Origin: JAMHWF01 sp048500255
GTDB lineage: Bacteria > Pseudomonadota > Gammaproteobacteria > Burkholderiales > Burkholderiaceae_C
Reading direction: 5' to 3'
Assembly: GCA_048500255.1 (NCBI GenBank)
Contig: JASNYH010000001.1
Location: 930,001-994,000 of the forward strand
DNA: 64,000 bases
Each line of letters starts with the position of its first letter. Within the stretch, counting starts at the first letter, position 1. The notes under the pieces were generated by a model, which was not told the DNA's origin, ran no database searches, and worked only from the letters and a program-made list of their open reading frames with translations. The position numbers were made by a program, and so were the translations under genes. Positions 43,007 through 51,602 of this stretch are shown piece after piece.

Positions 43007-43020
43007 TTGATCTCGATCAG
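43007..43020 (+). promoter_or_regulatory. FNR/DNR-type box upstream of the TonB-ABC-NnrS operon
   Basis: TTGATCTCGATCAG matches TTGAT-N4-ATCAA at nine of ten fixed positions. The centre is 43013.5. At class II distance the -10 should fall at 43043-43048, where GACAAT is found (four of six to TATAAT), and the start of transcription near 43055. The TonB-receptor ATG is at 43079. Because nnrS ends this operon and nnrS genes are commonly under NnrR/DNR control, a nitric-oxide or low-oxygen sensing Crp/Fnr protein is a good candidate regulator. Confidence 0.6.
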
Positions 43021-43078
43021 AACGCGCTCCCGTCGTTGTCGCGACAATTGCGACTGATTCTTATTTACTGGAGATGAC

Positions 43079-45166
43079 ATGAGGGGCAAGGGAGAGCGCG
43101 CCGCAGGCGCGGCGGCCGCGTTGCGCCTGCTCGCGCTGAGCGGCGCGGCAGCGGGACTCGGGGCGGCGATGCCACTGCGCGCACAACAGGGCGGCGCCGA
43201 GCCCGCCCCGCTGCCGACGACGCTCGTCACGGCCAAGGGCTACGCCGCCGACACCCTCGACACGCCCGCCGCGACGACGGTGCTCGACCGTGACGCGCTC
43301 GTCGACAAGGGCGCGGCCGTCGTCGGCCAGGCGCTGCGCGGCGAGCCCGGTCTCGCCGTGGCGAGCGACGGCGCGCAGGGCCAGAACCCGGTGGTCCGCG
43401 GGCTCAAGAAGGAGAGCGTCGTGCTGCTCGTCGACGGCATGCGGCTCAATTCGGCGCAGCCGGCGGGCGCGGTGGCGTCGTTCATGTCGCTCGGCCTCGC
43501 GCAGCGCGTCGAGGTCGTCAAGGGGCCGGCGTCGGTGCTCTACGGCACGGGCGCGCTCGGCGGCGTCGTCAACGTGCTGCTGCCGCAGGCGCGCTTCGGC
43601 CAGCCGCTCGCGCTGCACGCCTCGCTCGGCGCCGAGAGCGGCAACGAGTCGCTGCGCGGCTCCGGCGTGCTGCAGTGGGGCAGCGACGACCATGCCCTGA
43701 TGCTCGGCGCCGCCGGACTGCAGCTGCACGACTACGAGGCGCCCGGCGGCCACGTGCCGCGCACCGGCTACGACAGCCACAGCCTGATCGGCCAGTACCG
43801 TCTGCGCCTGGATGCGCGCCAGCAACTGCGCGTGTCGCTGCAACGCCATCGCGACGACGACGTCTGGTACCCCGGCTCGACGCGCCCGATGCCCAATCCG
43901 GCGCTCGGCACGACGACGGTGCACTCGCCACGCCAGCAGCGCGAGCTCGCCGAGCTGGGCTGGTCCACCAAAGGCATCGGCGCTCTGCCGCTTTCCACCG
44001 ACGTGCGCCTGTACCGCCAGCAGGTCGAACGCCTGGTCTGGTCGCGCGCCAACCAGCTCGCGCGCGACATCGCGCAGACCGATGTGTCGTTCGTCACCGA
44101 CGGCATCGACGCGCGCGCCGACTGGGCGCTCGCGCCCGAGCACCTGCTGTCGTTCGGCGTCAACGCCTGGCGCATGGCGGCGTCGCCGCAACGCCTGCTC
44201 GCCAGCCCGACGCCGATGTCGCCGCTGGTGCGCAACGATCCGTTCGCCGACGGGCGCATCGAGTCGATCGGCGCCTTCGTGCAGGACGACATGCGCTTCG
44301 GCCGCCTCGGCGTGCTCGCCGGCCTGCGTGCCGATCGCGTCGAGGGCAGCGCGGCGTCGATGAGCAACGGCGCCGTCACGACGGGCCTGGCGCGCGCCGA
44401 CAGTGCGGCGTCGGGCAGCCTGGGCCTGATCTACGAGGCGGCGCCGCTGCTGCGCCCCTACGCCAACCTGTCGCGCGCGTTCCGCGCCGGCGAGATGCGC
44501 GAGCGCTACGAGGCCTCGCCGCGCGGCGACGGCTATTTCTACCTCGGCAACCCGCAGATCGCGCCCGAGAAGGCGACGCAGCTCGAGCTGGGCATCAAGG
44601 GCGCGAACACCGAGCTCGAATGGTCGGCCGCCGTCTACCGCAGCCGCATCGCCGACTACATCACGGGCCGCCCGACGGGCGCGACGCAGAACGGCCTGCC
44701 TGTCAAGGCGACGGTCAACCTGGGCCGCGTCGTCATCGACGGCGTGGAGGCGCAGGCGCGCTGGCAGGCATGGCGCGGCCACTGGCTGCGCGCCGGCGTG
44801 TCGGTGCTGCGCGGCGAGAACAAGGACCTGAACGAGCCGCTGTTCCAGATGCCCGCCGACGAGCTCACGCTCGGCTGGGACGGCGCGATCGCGCCCGGCT
44901 GGACACTCGACACGACACTGCGCCTGGTGCGCCGCCAGGAGCGCGTCGCCACCGCGTTCTCGCTCGGCAGCGAGGACGCCACGCCCGGATTCGCCACTGC
45001 CGACCTCGGCGCGACCTGGCGCTTCAAGCCCGGGCACAAGCTGCGCGTCGCGCTGAAGAACGTCGCCGACAAGGCGTATCACGAACACCTCGCCGAAGGG
45101 CTGTCGGGACAGGAGGTCCCCGCGCCCGGACGCAGCCTGCTCGTCACCTGGGAAGGAAGATTCTGA
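43079..45166 (+). CDS. TonB-dependent outer-membrane receptor
   Basis: The 695-residue protein has an Arg/Ala-rich signal peptide ending near LRAQ/QG, a plug domain (TTVLDRDALVDKGAAVVGQ, GQNPVVRGLKKESVVLLVDG, VEVVKGPASVLYGTGALGG), and a 22-strand barrel ending LLVTWEGRF with C-terminal Phe. TGGAG precedes the ATG. Plug style is that of heme/copper/cobalamin-type receptors of the OprC/hemoglobin-receptor group; I cannot tell the ligand. It opens an operon with a NitT/TauT-like ABC importer, so the ligand crosses both membranes with products of one operon. Confidence 0.92.
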   Translation: MRGKGERAAGAAAALRLLALSGAAAGLGAAMPLRAQQGGAEPAPLPTTLVTAKGYAADTLDTPAATTVLDRDALVDKGAAVVGQALRGEPGLAVASDGAQGQNPVVRGLKKESVVLLVDGMRLNSAQPAGAVASFMSLGLAQRVEVVKGPASVLYGTGALGGVVNVLLPQARFGQPLALHASLGAESGNESLRGSGVLQWGSDDHALMLGAAGLQLHDYEAPGGHVPRTGYDSHSLIGQYRLRLDARQQLRVSLQRHRDDDVWYPGSTRPMPNPALGTTTVHSPRQQRELAELGWSTKGIGALPLSTDVRLYRQQVERLVWSRANQLARDIAQTDVSFVTDGIDARADWALAPEHLLSFGVNAWRMAASPQRLLASPTPMSPLVRNDPFADGRIESIGAFVQDDMRFGRLGVLAGLRADRVEGSAASMSNGAVTTGLARADSAASGSLGLIYEAAPLLRPYANLSRAFRAGEMRERYEASPRGDGYFYLGNPQIAPEKATQLELGIKGANTELEWSAAVYRSRIADYITGRPTGATQNGLPVKATVNLGRVVIDGVEAQARWQAWRGHWLRAGVSVLRGENKDLNEPLFQMPADELTLGWDGAIAPGWTLDTTLRLVRRQERVATAFSLGSEDATPGFATADLGATWRFKPGHKLRVALKNVADKAYHEHLAEGLSGQEVPAPGRSLLVTWEGRF

Positions 45167-45168
45167 CG

Positions 45169-46191
45169 ATGGACACGACCCGACCGCTGCAGCGGCGCCG
45201 ATTCGTGCAGGCGCTCGCCTGCGCCTCCTGCATCGGCGTGCCGCCCACGGTGCGCGCGCAGCCGCAGCGCCGCGCGCGCCTCGTGCTCGCCGGCCCGCTG
45301 GCGTCGGTGTCGAACCCGCTGATGCGCATCGCCGAGACGGGCGCGCTGCGCGACGCCGCCGACAACGTCGAGTTCGTCGCCTGGAAGGATCCCGACCAGC
45401 TGCGCCTGCTCGCGCTCGACGGCCGCGCCGACTTCGTCGCGATGCCGACCAACGTGGCGGCCAACCTGCACAACCGCGGCGTCAAGCTGCAGCTGCTCGA
45501 CGTGACGACGTGGGGCGTGCTGTGGATGGTGTCGCGCACGCCCGGGCTCACGACGCTGGCCGACTTCAAGGGCCAGGAGGTGCTGATGCCGTTTCGCGGC
45601 GACATGCCCGACATCGTGTTCCAGCTGCTCGCGTCGAAGCAGGGCCTCGACGCACAGCGCGACTTCCGCCTGCGCTACGTGGCGTCGCCGCTCGAAGCGA
45701 TGCAGCTGCTCGTGATGCGCCGCGGCGAACATGCGCTGCTCGCCGAGCCCGCCGTCTCGACAGCGCTGCGCAAGACGCGCTCGTTCCCGCTCGGCGTCGT
45801 GGCGCCCCAGCTGCATCGCAGCGTCGACCTGCAGCGCGAATGGGGCCGCGTCCTGAACCGCCCGCCGCGCATTCCGCAGGCCGGCGTGTGCGCCGCCGGC
45901 GCGGCGCTCGGCGATGCAGCGCTCGTCGCGCGCTTCCGCCGCGCCTATGCCGACGCGCTCGCCTGGTGCACCGCCGACGCCGACGCCTGCGGGCGCGCCG
46001 TCGCGCAGCGCATCGAGATGCTCGACGCGCAGGGCGTCGCCGACGCGATCCGCGCTGCCAACGACCGCATGGTGTCGGCGCGCGATGCGCGGCCCGAGCT
46101 CGAGTTCTTCTTCGAGCAGCTGCGCGCGCGCGACGCCGGCCTCGTCGGCGGACGCCTGCCGGCCGAAGCCTTCTACGGGCCGTCGACGTGA
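45169..46191 (+). CDS. ABC transporter substrate-binding protein, NitT/TauT (NMT1)-like
   Basis: The 340-residue product begins 3 bp after the TonB gene. A twin-arginine-like signal (RRRFVQALACASCIG) precedes the mature part, which has the SsuA/NMT1 pattern: LVLAGPLASVSNPLMR, DGRADFVAMPTNVAANLHNRG, TTLADFKGQEVLMPF. A cysteine pair in the leader (CASC) could allow lipidation, but the lipobox is not clear. It would deliver the ligand to the permease encoded next. The GTG of the permease overlaps its stop. Nitrate, taurine, thiamine precursors and metals are all family possibilities. Confidence 0.82.
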   Translation: MDTTRPLQRRRFVQALACASCIGVPPTVRAQPQRRARLVLAGPLASVSNPLMRIAETGALRDAADNVEFVAWKDPDQLRLLALDGRADFVAMPTNVAANLHNRGVKLQLLDVTTWGVLWMVSRTPGLTTLADFKGQEVLMPFRGDMPDIVFQLLASKQGLDAQRDFRLRYVASPLEAMQLLVMRRGEHALLAEPAVSTALRKTRSFPLGVVAPQLHRSVDLQREWGRVLNRPPRIPQAGVCAAGAALGDAALVARFRRAYADALAWCTADADACGRAVAQRIEMLDAQGVADAIRAANDRMVSARDARPELEFFFEQLRARDAGLVGGRLPAEAFYGPST

Positions 46192-46973
46192 TCGGCCGCG
46201 CGCTGCGCGCCGCGCCGGCGTATCTGTGGAGCGGCTGGGGGCCGGCGGCCAGCCTGCTCGCGCTGCTCGCCGCGTGGGAGGCGGTGGCAGCCGTCGTCGG
46301 CCCGATCGCGCTGCCGGCACCGCTGGAGGCGCTCGACGCGTTGTGGCGCCTCGTCGAGCGCGGCAGCCTGTGGCCGCAGCTCGCCGCGACGGCGCGCCGC
46401 GCGCTGCTCGGCCTGGCGCTGGCGATCGGCGTGGGCACCGTGCTCGGCCTCGTCGCCGGGCTGTCGGTGACGGCGGCGGTGGCTTCGCGCCCGCTCGTCA
46501 CCGTGCTGCTGGGCACGCCGCCGATCGCCTGGCTGGTGCTGGCGCTGCTGTGGTTCGGCGCCGGCGACGGCACGCCCGTGTTCACCGTCTTCGTCGCCTG
46601 CCTGCCGATCGTGTTCGGCGCCGCGCTGCAGGGCACGCGCACGCTCGACGCGCAGCTGCGCGACATGGCGCACGCCTTCGGCCTGCCGCGAAGGATGACG
46701 CTGCTCGAGGTCTACGGGCCGCACGTGCTGTCGTACGTCTTCCCGGCGTGGATCACGGCGCTCGGCAGCGCGTGGAAGGTCGTCGTGATGGCGGAGCTGC
46801 TGGCCACTGCCGACGGCGTCGGCGCGGCGCTCGCCGTGACGCGCTCGCAGCTCGACACCGCGGCGACGATGGCGTGGATCGGCTCGATCGTCGTCAGCCT
46901 GCTGGCCGTCGAGTACGGCGTGCTCGAGCCGGTCAAGCGCGAGCTCGAACGCTGGCGGCAGAGCACGAGTTGA
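46188..46973 (+). CDS. ABC transporter permease, NitT/TauT family
   Basis: The 261-residue protein starts at GTG 46188 inside the upstream stop. About six membrane helices are visible (LLALLAAWEAVAAVVGPIAL, LLGLALAIGVGTVLGLVAG and others). The cytoplasmic EAA-type loop is DMAHAFGLPRRMTLLEVYGP, which docks on the ATPase. The extra phrase VLLGTPPIAWLVLALLWFGAG is typical of the SsuC/TauC branch. The ATPase gene follows 4 bp later. Confidence 0.9.
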   Translation: MIGRALRAAPAYLWSGWGPAASLLALLAAWEAVAAVVGPIALPAPLEALDALWRLVERGSLWPQLAATARRALLGLALAIGVGTVLGLVAGLSVTAAVASRPLVTVLLGTPPIAWLVLALLWFGAGDGTPVFTVFVACLPIVFGAALQGTRTLDAQLRDMAHAFGLPRRMTLLEVYGPHVLSYVFPAWITALGSAWKVVVMAELLATADGVGAALAVTRSQLDTAATMAWIGSIVVSLLAVEYGVLEPVKRELERWRQSTS

Positions 46974-46977
46974 TGCC

Positions 46978-47724
46978 ATGACGCCGGTTCTGGAGATCGA
47001 CCGTCTGCACCACGCCTACGGGCCGACCGAGGTGCTGCACGACGTGGACCTGCGCCTGCACGCCGGCGAGGTGCTCGCGCTGCTCGGCCCCTCGGGCTGC
47101 GGCAAGACGACGCTGCTGCACCTTGCGGCGGGACTGCTCGTGCCGCAGGACGGTCGCGTCGGCGTCGCCGCCGGTGCGCGCCGCGCCGTCATGTTCCAGC
47201 AGCCGCGCCTGCTGCCCTGGCAGCGCACGCTCGACAACATCGCGCTGGGTCTGCGCGCGGCACGCGTCGCACGCCCGGAGGCGATGGCGCGCGCCGCCGC
47301 GATGGGCCATGCGCTCGGCCTCGACGACGAGGCGCTCGCCGCCTATCCGCACCAGCTCTCGGGCGGCATGCAAAGCCGTGCAGCGCTGGCGCGCGCCCTC
47401 GTGCTCGAGCCCGCGCTGCTGCTGATCGACGAGCCGTTCGCGGCGCTCGACATCGGGCTCAAGGCGCAACTGCACCGCCTGCTGCTCGATCACTGCGCGT
47501 GCCACGGCACGGCCGTGCTGATGATCACGCACGACGTGATGGAGGCGGTGCGCCTGGCCGACCGCGTGATCGTGATGGCGGCCGCTCCGGGGCGCGTGGT
47601 GCACGAGACCGCCGTGCCCGGCGCGGCCATGGCGCGCGACGACGTCGCCGTGCACGCCGCCGCGGCGACGCTGCTCGGCACGCGCGCGGTGCGCGCGAGC
47701 TTCGACCTGCCGGCGCTGGCATGA
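46978..47724 (+). CDS. ABC transporter ATPase, NitT/TauT (SsuB)-like
   Basis: The 248-residue protein has Walker A GPSGCGKTT, Q-loop VMFQQPRLLPW, signature LSGGMQSRAALARAL, Walker B LLLIDEP, D-loop FAALD and H-loop LMITHDVMEA. The LLPW after the Q-loop is the usual mark of SsuB/TauB-type ATPases. It drives the importer with the preceding permease. Its stop overlaps the nnrS start by four bases. Confidence 0.94.
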   Translation: MTPVLEIDRLHHAYGPTEVLHDVDLRLHAGEVLALLGPSGCGKTTLLHLAAGLLVPQDGRVGVAAGARRAVMFQQPRLLPWQRTLDNIALGLRAARVARPEAMARAAAMGHALGLDDEALAAYPHQLSGGMQSRAALARALVLEPALLLIDEPFAALDIGLKAQLHRLLLDHCACHGTAVLMITHDVMEAVRLADRVIVMAAAPGRVVHETAVPGAAMARDDVAVHAAAATLLGTRAVRASFDLPALA

Positions 47725-48980
47725 CGACGGCCGCGCCCCGCCCGCCTCCCTGGCGCATCGACCATCCGCAGTGGCAGTGCGGACTGCGGCCCTTCTTCAG
47801 CGCCGCCGCCGTGACGGCGGTGCTCGCGATGCTGCCGTGGCTCGCCTTCTTCGCCTTCGGCGCGCCGCTGCCGCCGGGCGGCGGCGTGCTGCCGACGACG
47901 CAGTGGCATGCGCAGATGCAGCTCGTGCCGATGGGGCTGGCGGCCGCCGCCGGCTTCGTGCTGACGGCGATCCCCGAGTTCACGTCGACGCCGCCGTTCG
48001 GCGCGCGCCGCGTGCGCGCGCTGGCAGCGTGCTGGCTCGCCGGCGTCGTCGCGTCGGCGGCGGCGCAGCGATGGTCGCTGGCGATCGCCGGCGTCGCGTG
48101 GCTCGGCTTCGTCGGCGCGCTGCTGGCGACGATCGGGCCGCGCCTGTGGCGCGACCCCGAGCGCAAGCACCTCGCCTTCGCCTGGGCGCTCGGTGCGCTC
48201 GGCATCTGCATCGCAGGCTGGCACGTCGACGTGCTGCGCGGCATGCCGGCCGGCCGCTGGCTCGACGCGCTGCTCGCCGCCTACATGGCGCTGATGGTGC
48301 TGGCGATGAGCCGCATCTCGATGCGCATCGTCAACGACGCGATCGACGAGGCGCGCAACAGCGGCCGCACGCGACACACCGAGCCCTATCTCGCGCGGCC
48401 GCCGCGGCGCAACCTGGCGATCGCGCTGATCGCCGCGCACGCCGTCGTGCAATGGGCCTGGCCGCAGCATCGCGCCGGCGCATGGCTGGCGCTGGCGGCG
48501 GCGGCAGCGATGCTCAACCTGCTGGGCGACTGGCACGTCGGCCGCGCGCTGCTGCGCCGCTGGCCGGCGATGCTCGCCTGTGTCTACGCCGCGATGGCCG
48601 CGGGCTATGCGGCGATCGGCGCCGGGCAGCTCGTCGGCGACCTGGCGTGGGCAAGTGCCGGCCGCCACGCGCTCGCCGCGACGGCGTTCGGCGTCGGCAT
48701 CTATGCCGTGTTCGCGATCGCCGGGCGCACGCACATCGGCCTGCCTCTCGACGAGCGGCGCTGGCTGCCGCTGGGCGCGGCGCTGCTCGTCGCCGCCGCC
48801 GTGCTGCGCGCGCTGGCGGCGCGCGGCGTGGCGCCGGGCGCGACGCTGGCGCTGGCGGCGCTCGCCTGGAGCACGGCCTTCGCGCTCGTGCTGTGGAGAT
48901 TGCTGCCGCTGTGGCAGACGCCGCGGCGCGACGGCACGACAGGCTGCGCCGGGCCGCCGGAGGACGGCGGGAGCTGCTGA
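47721..48980 (+). CDS. NnrS family heme/copper membrane protein
   Basis: The 419-residue inner-membrane protein has about twelve helices. NnrS features seen are the N-terminal GLRPFFSAAAVTAVLAMLPW, the His in TTQWHAQMQLVPMGLAAAA, FVLTAIPEFT, and later WHVDVLRG and RTHIGLPL with conserved His. NnrS proteins are heme- and copper-containing proteins that relieve nitric-oxide stress and are found with denitrification genes under NnrR control. It overlaps the ATPase gene, so it shares the operon and the FNR/DNR-type promoter. The link to a TonB-ABC importer is unusual. Confidence 0.9.
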   Translation: MTTAAPRPPPWRIDHPQWQCGLRPFFSAAAVTAVLAMLPWLAFFAFGAPLPPGGGVLPTTQWHAQMQLVPMGLAAAAGFVLTAIPEFTSTPPFGARRVRALAACWLAGVVASAAAQRWSLAIAGVAWLGFVGALLATIGPRLWRDPERKHLAFAWALGALGICIAGWHVDVLRGMPAGRWLDALLAAYMALMVLAMSRISMRIVNDAIDEARNSGRTRHTEPYLARPPRRNLAIALIAAHAVVQWAWPQHRAGAWLALAAAAAMLNLLGDWHVGRALLRRWPAMLACVYAAMAAGYAAIGAGQLVGDLAWASAGRHALAATAFGVGIYAVFAIAGRTHIGLPLDERRWLPLGAALLVAAAVLRALAARGVAPGATLALAALAWSTAFALVLWRLLPLWQTPRRDGTTGCAGPPEDGGSC

Positions 48981-48986
48981 GGCGCA

Positions 48987-49006
48987 CGCGCGCAGGGCCG
49001 CGCGCG
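48987..49006. terminator. GC-rich hairpin between convergent genes, possible terminator
   Basis: CGCGCGC (48987-48993) and GCGCGCG (49000-49006) form a 7-bp stem with a six-base loop just after the NnrS stop and before the end of the convergent small gene. There is no T-run on either strand, so intrinsic termination is uncertain. Confidence 0.3.
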
Positions 49007-49054
49007 CACCCGCCGGCTCGAGCACGGTGCAACGCCGACGCGCGGGCCGCGCCG

Positions 49055-49207
49055 CTATCGCTTCTTCGCGACCGCCCGCGCCAGTTCTTCCTTGTTCATG
49101 GCCGAGCGCCCGGCGATGCCGAGCGCGCGCGCCCGCTCGTAGAGCGCGTCGCGCGTCGTGCCGCGCACGTCGACGCCGGCCTTGTCGTTCTTGCCGCGGC
49201 GGGGCAT
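49055..49207 (-). CDS. Small Rho-N-domain-like protein
   Basis: The 50-residue protein starts at ATG 49207 (MPRRGKNDKAGVDV). It carries a helical Rho-N/SAP-like pattern: TRDALYERARALGIAGRSAM, then NKEELARAVAKKR. The N-terminus and C-terminus are basic. Such small proteins bind nucleic acid in other bacteria. It lies 4 bp after another small gene on the same strand (ends 49212), so both probably form a bicistronic unit. Confidence 0.68.
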   Translation of the reverse strand: MPRRGKNDKAGVDVRGTTRDALYERARALGIAGRSAMNKEELARAVAKKR

Positions 49208-49211
49208 GGCG

Positions 49212-49463
49212 TCACCCGCGGTCGCGCGGCTGCAGCGCGACGCCGGTGGCGGCGACGCGCAATGCACCGTCGCGGCCCATCTCGACGAGACGGCCGTCGT
49301 CGAGCCGGTATTCGGCGATGCCGGTCGGCTCCCAGTGCTCGCGGCCGTCGGTCGGCAGCGTGTCGGCGCGCACCATCTGCTCGTAGGCGCACACCTTGTA
49401 GTGCGCGCCGTCGGAGCCCTGCGCCGTGAACGATTCCAGCATGTGCAGCGTGCGTTGGGTCAT
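49212..49463 (-). CDS. Conserved hypothetical small protein
   Basis: The 83-residue protein starts at ATG 49463 with GGAGG about 10 bases upstream (minus strand), a good ribosome site. It has no signal peptide or membrane segment. The pattern KVCAYEQMVRADTLP, WEPTGIAEYRLDDGRLVEM looks like a small beta-rich fold. I do not recognise a function. It heads the pair with the Rho-N-like gene. Confidence 0.62.
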   Translation of the reverse strand: MTQRTLHMLESFTAQGSDGAHYKVCAYEQMVRADTLPTDGREHWEPTGIAEYRLDDGRLVEMGRDGALRVAATGVALQPRDRG

Positions 49464-49622
49464 GGGGCAACCTCCTTCTTTGCGTGCAGCGGAGCGCGCG
49501 GCATCGACGCGCGCTCCGCGACGAGCGTAGGCCGCGCGCGCGCCGGCAGCAAGCGACCGGCCGCGGCGCCGCCATGGGCATGGCTGCGCCGCGCGGGCAC
49601 CGTTCCTGCTCGCTCGGCGACC

Positions 49623-51602
49623 ATGATGGACGTGCCCGCGGCTGCCGCCGCCATCGTCGCGCCGCGCCGCTTGCCGGTCGGCGCCGAACTGCTGCCCGGC
49701 GGCGAGGGCGTGCACTTTCGGGTCTGGGCGCCGCAGCGCCGGCGCGTCGACGTCGTCGTCGAAGGCGGCGCAGGCGTCGCACTCGCGCGCGAGGCCGGCG
49801 GCTATTTCGCCGGCGTGGCGACCGGCGTCGGCACCGGCGCGCGCTACCGCTACCGCCTCGACGGCGCCGCGCAGTGCGCCGACCCGGCGTCGCGCTTCCA
49901 GCCCGACGGGCCGCACGGCGCGTCGCTCGTCGTCGACCCCGCAGCTCACGCGTGGCGCGACGCCGGCTGGCGCGGCCTCGCGCTCGAAGGCCAGGTGATC
50001 TACGAGCTGCACGTCGGCACCTTCACGCGCGAGGGCACGTGGGCGGCGGCGCTGCTCGAGCTGCCTGCACTGGCCGAGCTCGGCATCACGGCGATCGAGC
50101 TGATGCCGGTGGCCGATTTCCCCGGCCGCTGGGGCTGGGGCTACGACGGCGTCGCCTGGTTCGCGCCGACGCGGCTGTACGGCTCGCCCGACGACATGCG
50201 CCGCTTCGTCGACGGCGCGCACGCGCTGGGCATCGGCGTGCTGCTCGACGTCGTCTACAACCACTACGGGCCGGCCGGCTGCACGCTGCGCGAGTTCGCG
50301 TCGGCCTGGGTCAGCACGCGCCACAAGAGCGAATGGGGCGACTCGCCCAACTTCGACGGCGACGCGAGCGCGCCGGTGCGCGAGTTCGTGCTCGCCAATG
50401 CGGCCTACTGGATCGACGAGTTCCATCTCGACGGACTGCGCCTCGACGCCACGCAGAGCATCGTCGACGACTCCCACCCGCACATCGCCCTGCAGATCGG
50501 CGAGCGCGTGCGCGCCGCGGCGCGCGGGCGCGCCACGCTCGTCGTTGCCGAGAACGAACCGCAGCACGCGCGGCTGGTGCGCGCGCCCGAGCGCGGCGGC
50601 TGGGGCCTCGACATGATCTGGAACGACGACTGGCACCACGCCGCGCTGGTCGCGGCGACGGCGCAGGACGAGGCCTACTGCACCGACTACCGCGGCCGGC
50701 CGCAGGAGTTCGTGTCGGCCGCGAAGCACGGCTTCCTCTACCAGGGCCAGTGGTACCGCTGGCAGGCGCAGCGCCGCGGCGCGCCGGCGTTCGACGTCGA
50801 GCCGGCACGCTTCGTGCACTTTCTCGAGAACCACGACCAGGTCGCCAACGCCCACCACGCCGGCGAGCGCGTGCACCGCCTGGCGAGCGCGGCGCGCTGG
50901 CGCGCGCTGACGGCGCTGCTGCTGCTCGGCCCGCAGACGCCGATGCTGTTCCAGGGCCAGGAGTTCGCGGCCACGGCGCCGTTCGTCTTCTTCGCCGACC
51001 ACGAGCCCGCGCTGGCGCGCGACGTGCAGCGCGGACGCCTCGACTTCACGGCGCAGTTCGCGCAGCTCGCGCAGCCGGCGATGGCGCGCCGCCTGCCGAC
51101 GCCGCACGACGCCGCGAGCTTCGAGCGCTGCCGCGTCGACCACGCGGAGCGCACCCTCCCCGGCCACCGCGAGGCCTGGGCCATGCACCGCGACCTGCTC
51201 GCCCTGCGCCGCGGCGACGCCGCGCTGCGCCGCGCGCAGCGCCTGCGCGCTGCCACCGACGGCGCTGTGCTCGGCGACGAGGCCTTCGTGCTGCGCTGCT
51301 TCGGCGAGCGCGACGGCGACGACCGCCTGCTCGTCGTCAACCTCGGCCGCACGCTGCACCTCGACCCCGCCCCCGAGCCGCTGCTCGCGCCGCCCGAGGG
51401 CGCGGCGCGCTGGCGGCTCGCGTGGTCGAGCCAGGATGCGCGCTATGGCGGCATCGGCACGCTCGAACCCGACGCCGCCGAGGCCGACCGCCGCATCCCC
51501 GGGCGCGATCTGCCACGCCCGTTCGACAACTGGCGGCTGCAGGGCGAGTCGGCGATGCTGCTCGCGCCGGCCTACGACGCCGCAGGGGGTGCCACGGCGT
51601 GA
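49623..51602 (+). CDS. treZ: Malto-oligosyltrehalose trehalohydrolase (GH13)
   Basis: The start is ATG 49623 or 49626; the product has about 659 residues. An N-terminal beta domain (LPVGAELLPGGEGVHFRVW) precedes the GH13 barrel: ELMPVADFPGRWGWGYDGV, DVVYNHYGP, nucleophile Asp in LDGLRLDATQSI, acid Glu in LVVAENEPQ, and transition-state Asp in FLENHDQVANAH. These match TreZ, which releases trehalose from maltooligosyl-trehalose. No treY is in the window; the glucosidase gene follows and overlaps by four bases. Some glycogen-debranching GH13 proteins look alike, but the WGWGYDGV and AENE motifs favour TreZ. Confidence 0.87.
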   Translation: MMDVPAAAAAIVAPRRLPVGAELLPGGEGVHFRVWAPQRRRVDVVVEGGAGVALAREAGGYFAGVATGVGTGARYRYRLDGAAQCADPASRFQPDGPHGASLVVDPAAHAWRDAGWRGLALEGQVIYELHVGTFTREGTWAAALLELPALAELGITAIELMPVADFPGRWGWGYDGVAWFAPTRLYGSPDDMRRFVDGAHALGIGVLLDVVYNHYGPAGCTLREFASAWVSTRHKSEWGDSPNFDGDASAPVREFVLANAAYWIDEFHLDGLRLDATQSIVDDSHPHIALQIGERVRAAARGRATLVVAENEPQHARLVRAPERGGWGLDMIWNDDWHHAALVAATAQDEAYCTDYRGRPQEFVSAAKHGFLYQGQWYRWQAQRRGAPAFDVEPARFVHFLENHDQVANAHHAGERVHRLASAARWRALTALLLLGPQTPMLFQGQEFAATAPFVFFADHEPALARDVQRGRLDFTAQFAQLAQPAMARRLPTPHDAASFERCRVDHAERTLPGHREAWAMHRDLLALRRGDAALRRAQRLRAATDGAVLGDEAFVLRCFGERDGDDRLLVVNLGRTLHLDPAPEPLLAPPEGAARWRLAWSSQDARYGGIGTLEPDAAEADRRIPGRDLPRPFDNWRLQGESAMLLAPAYDAAGGATA

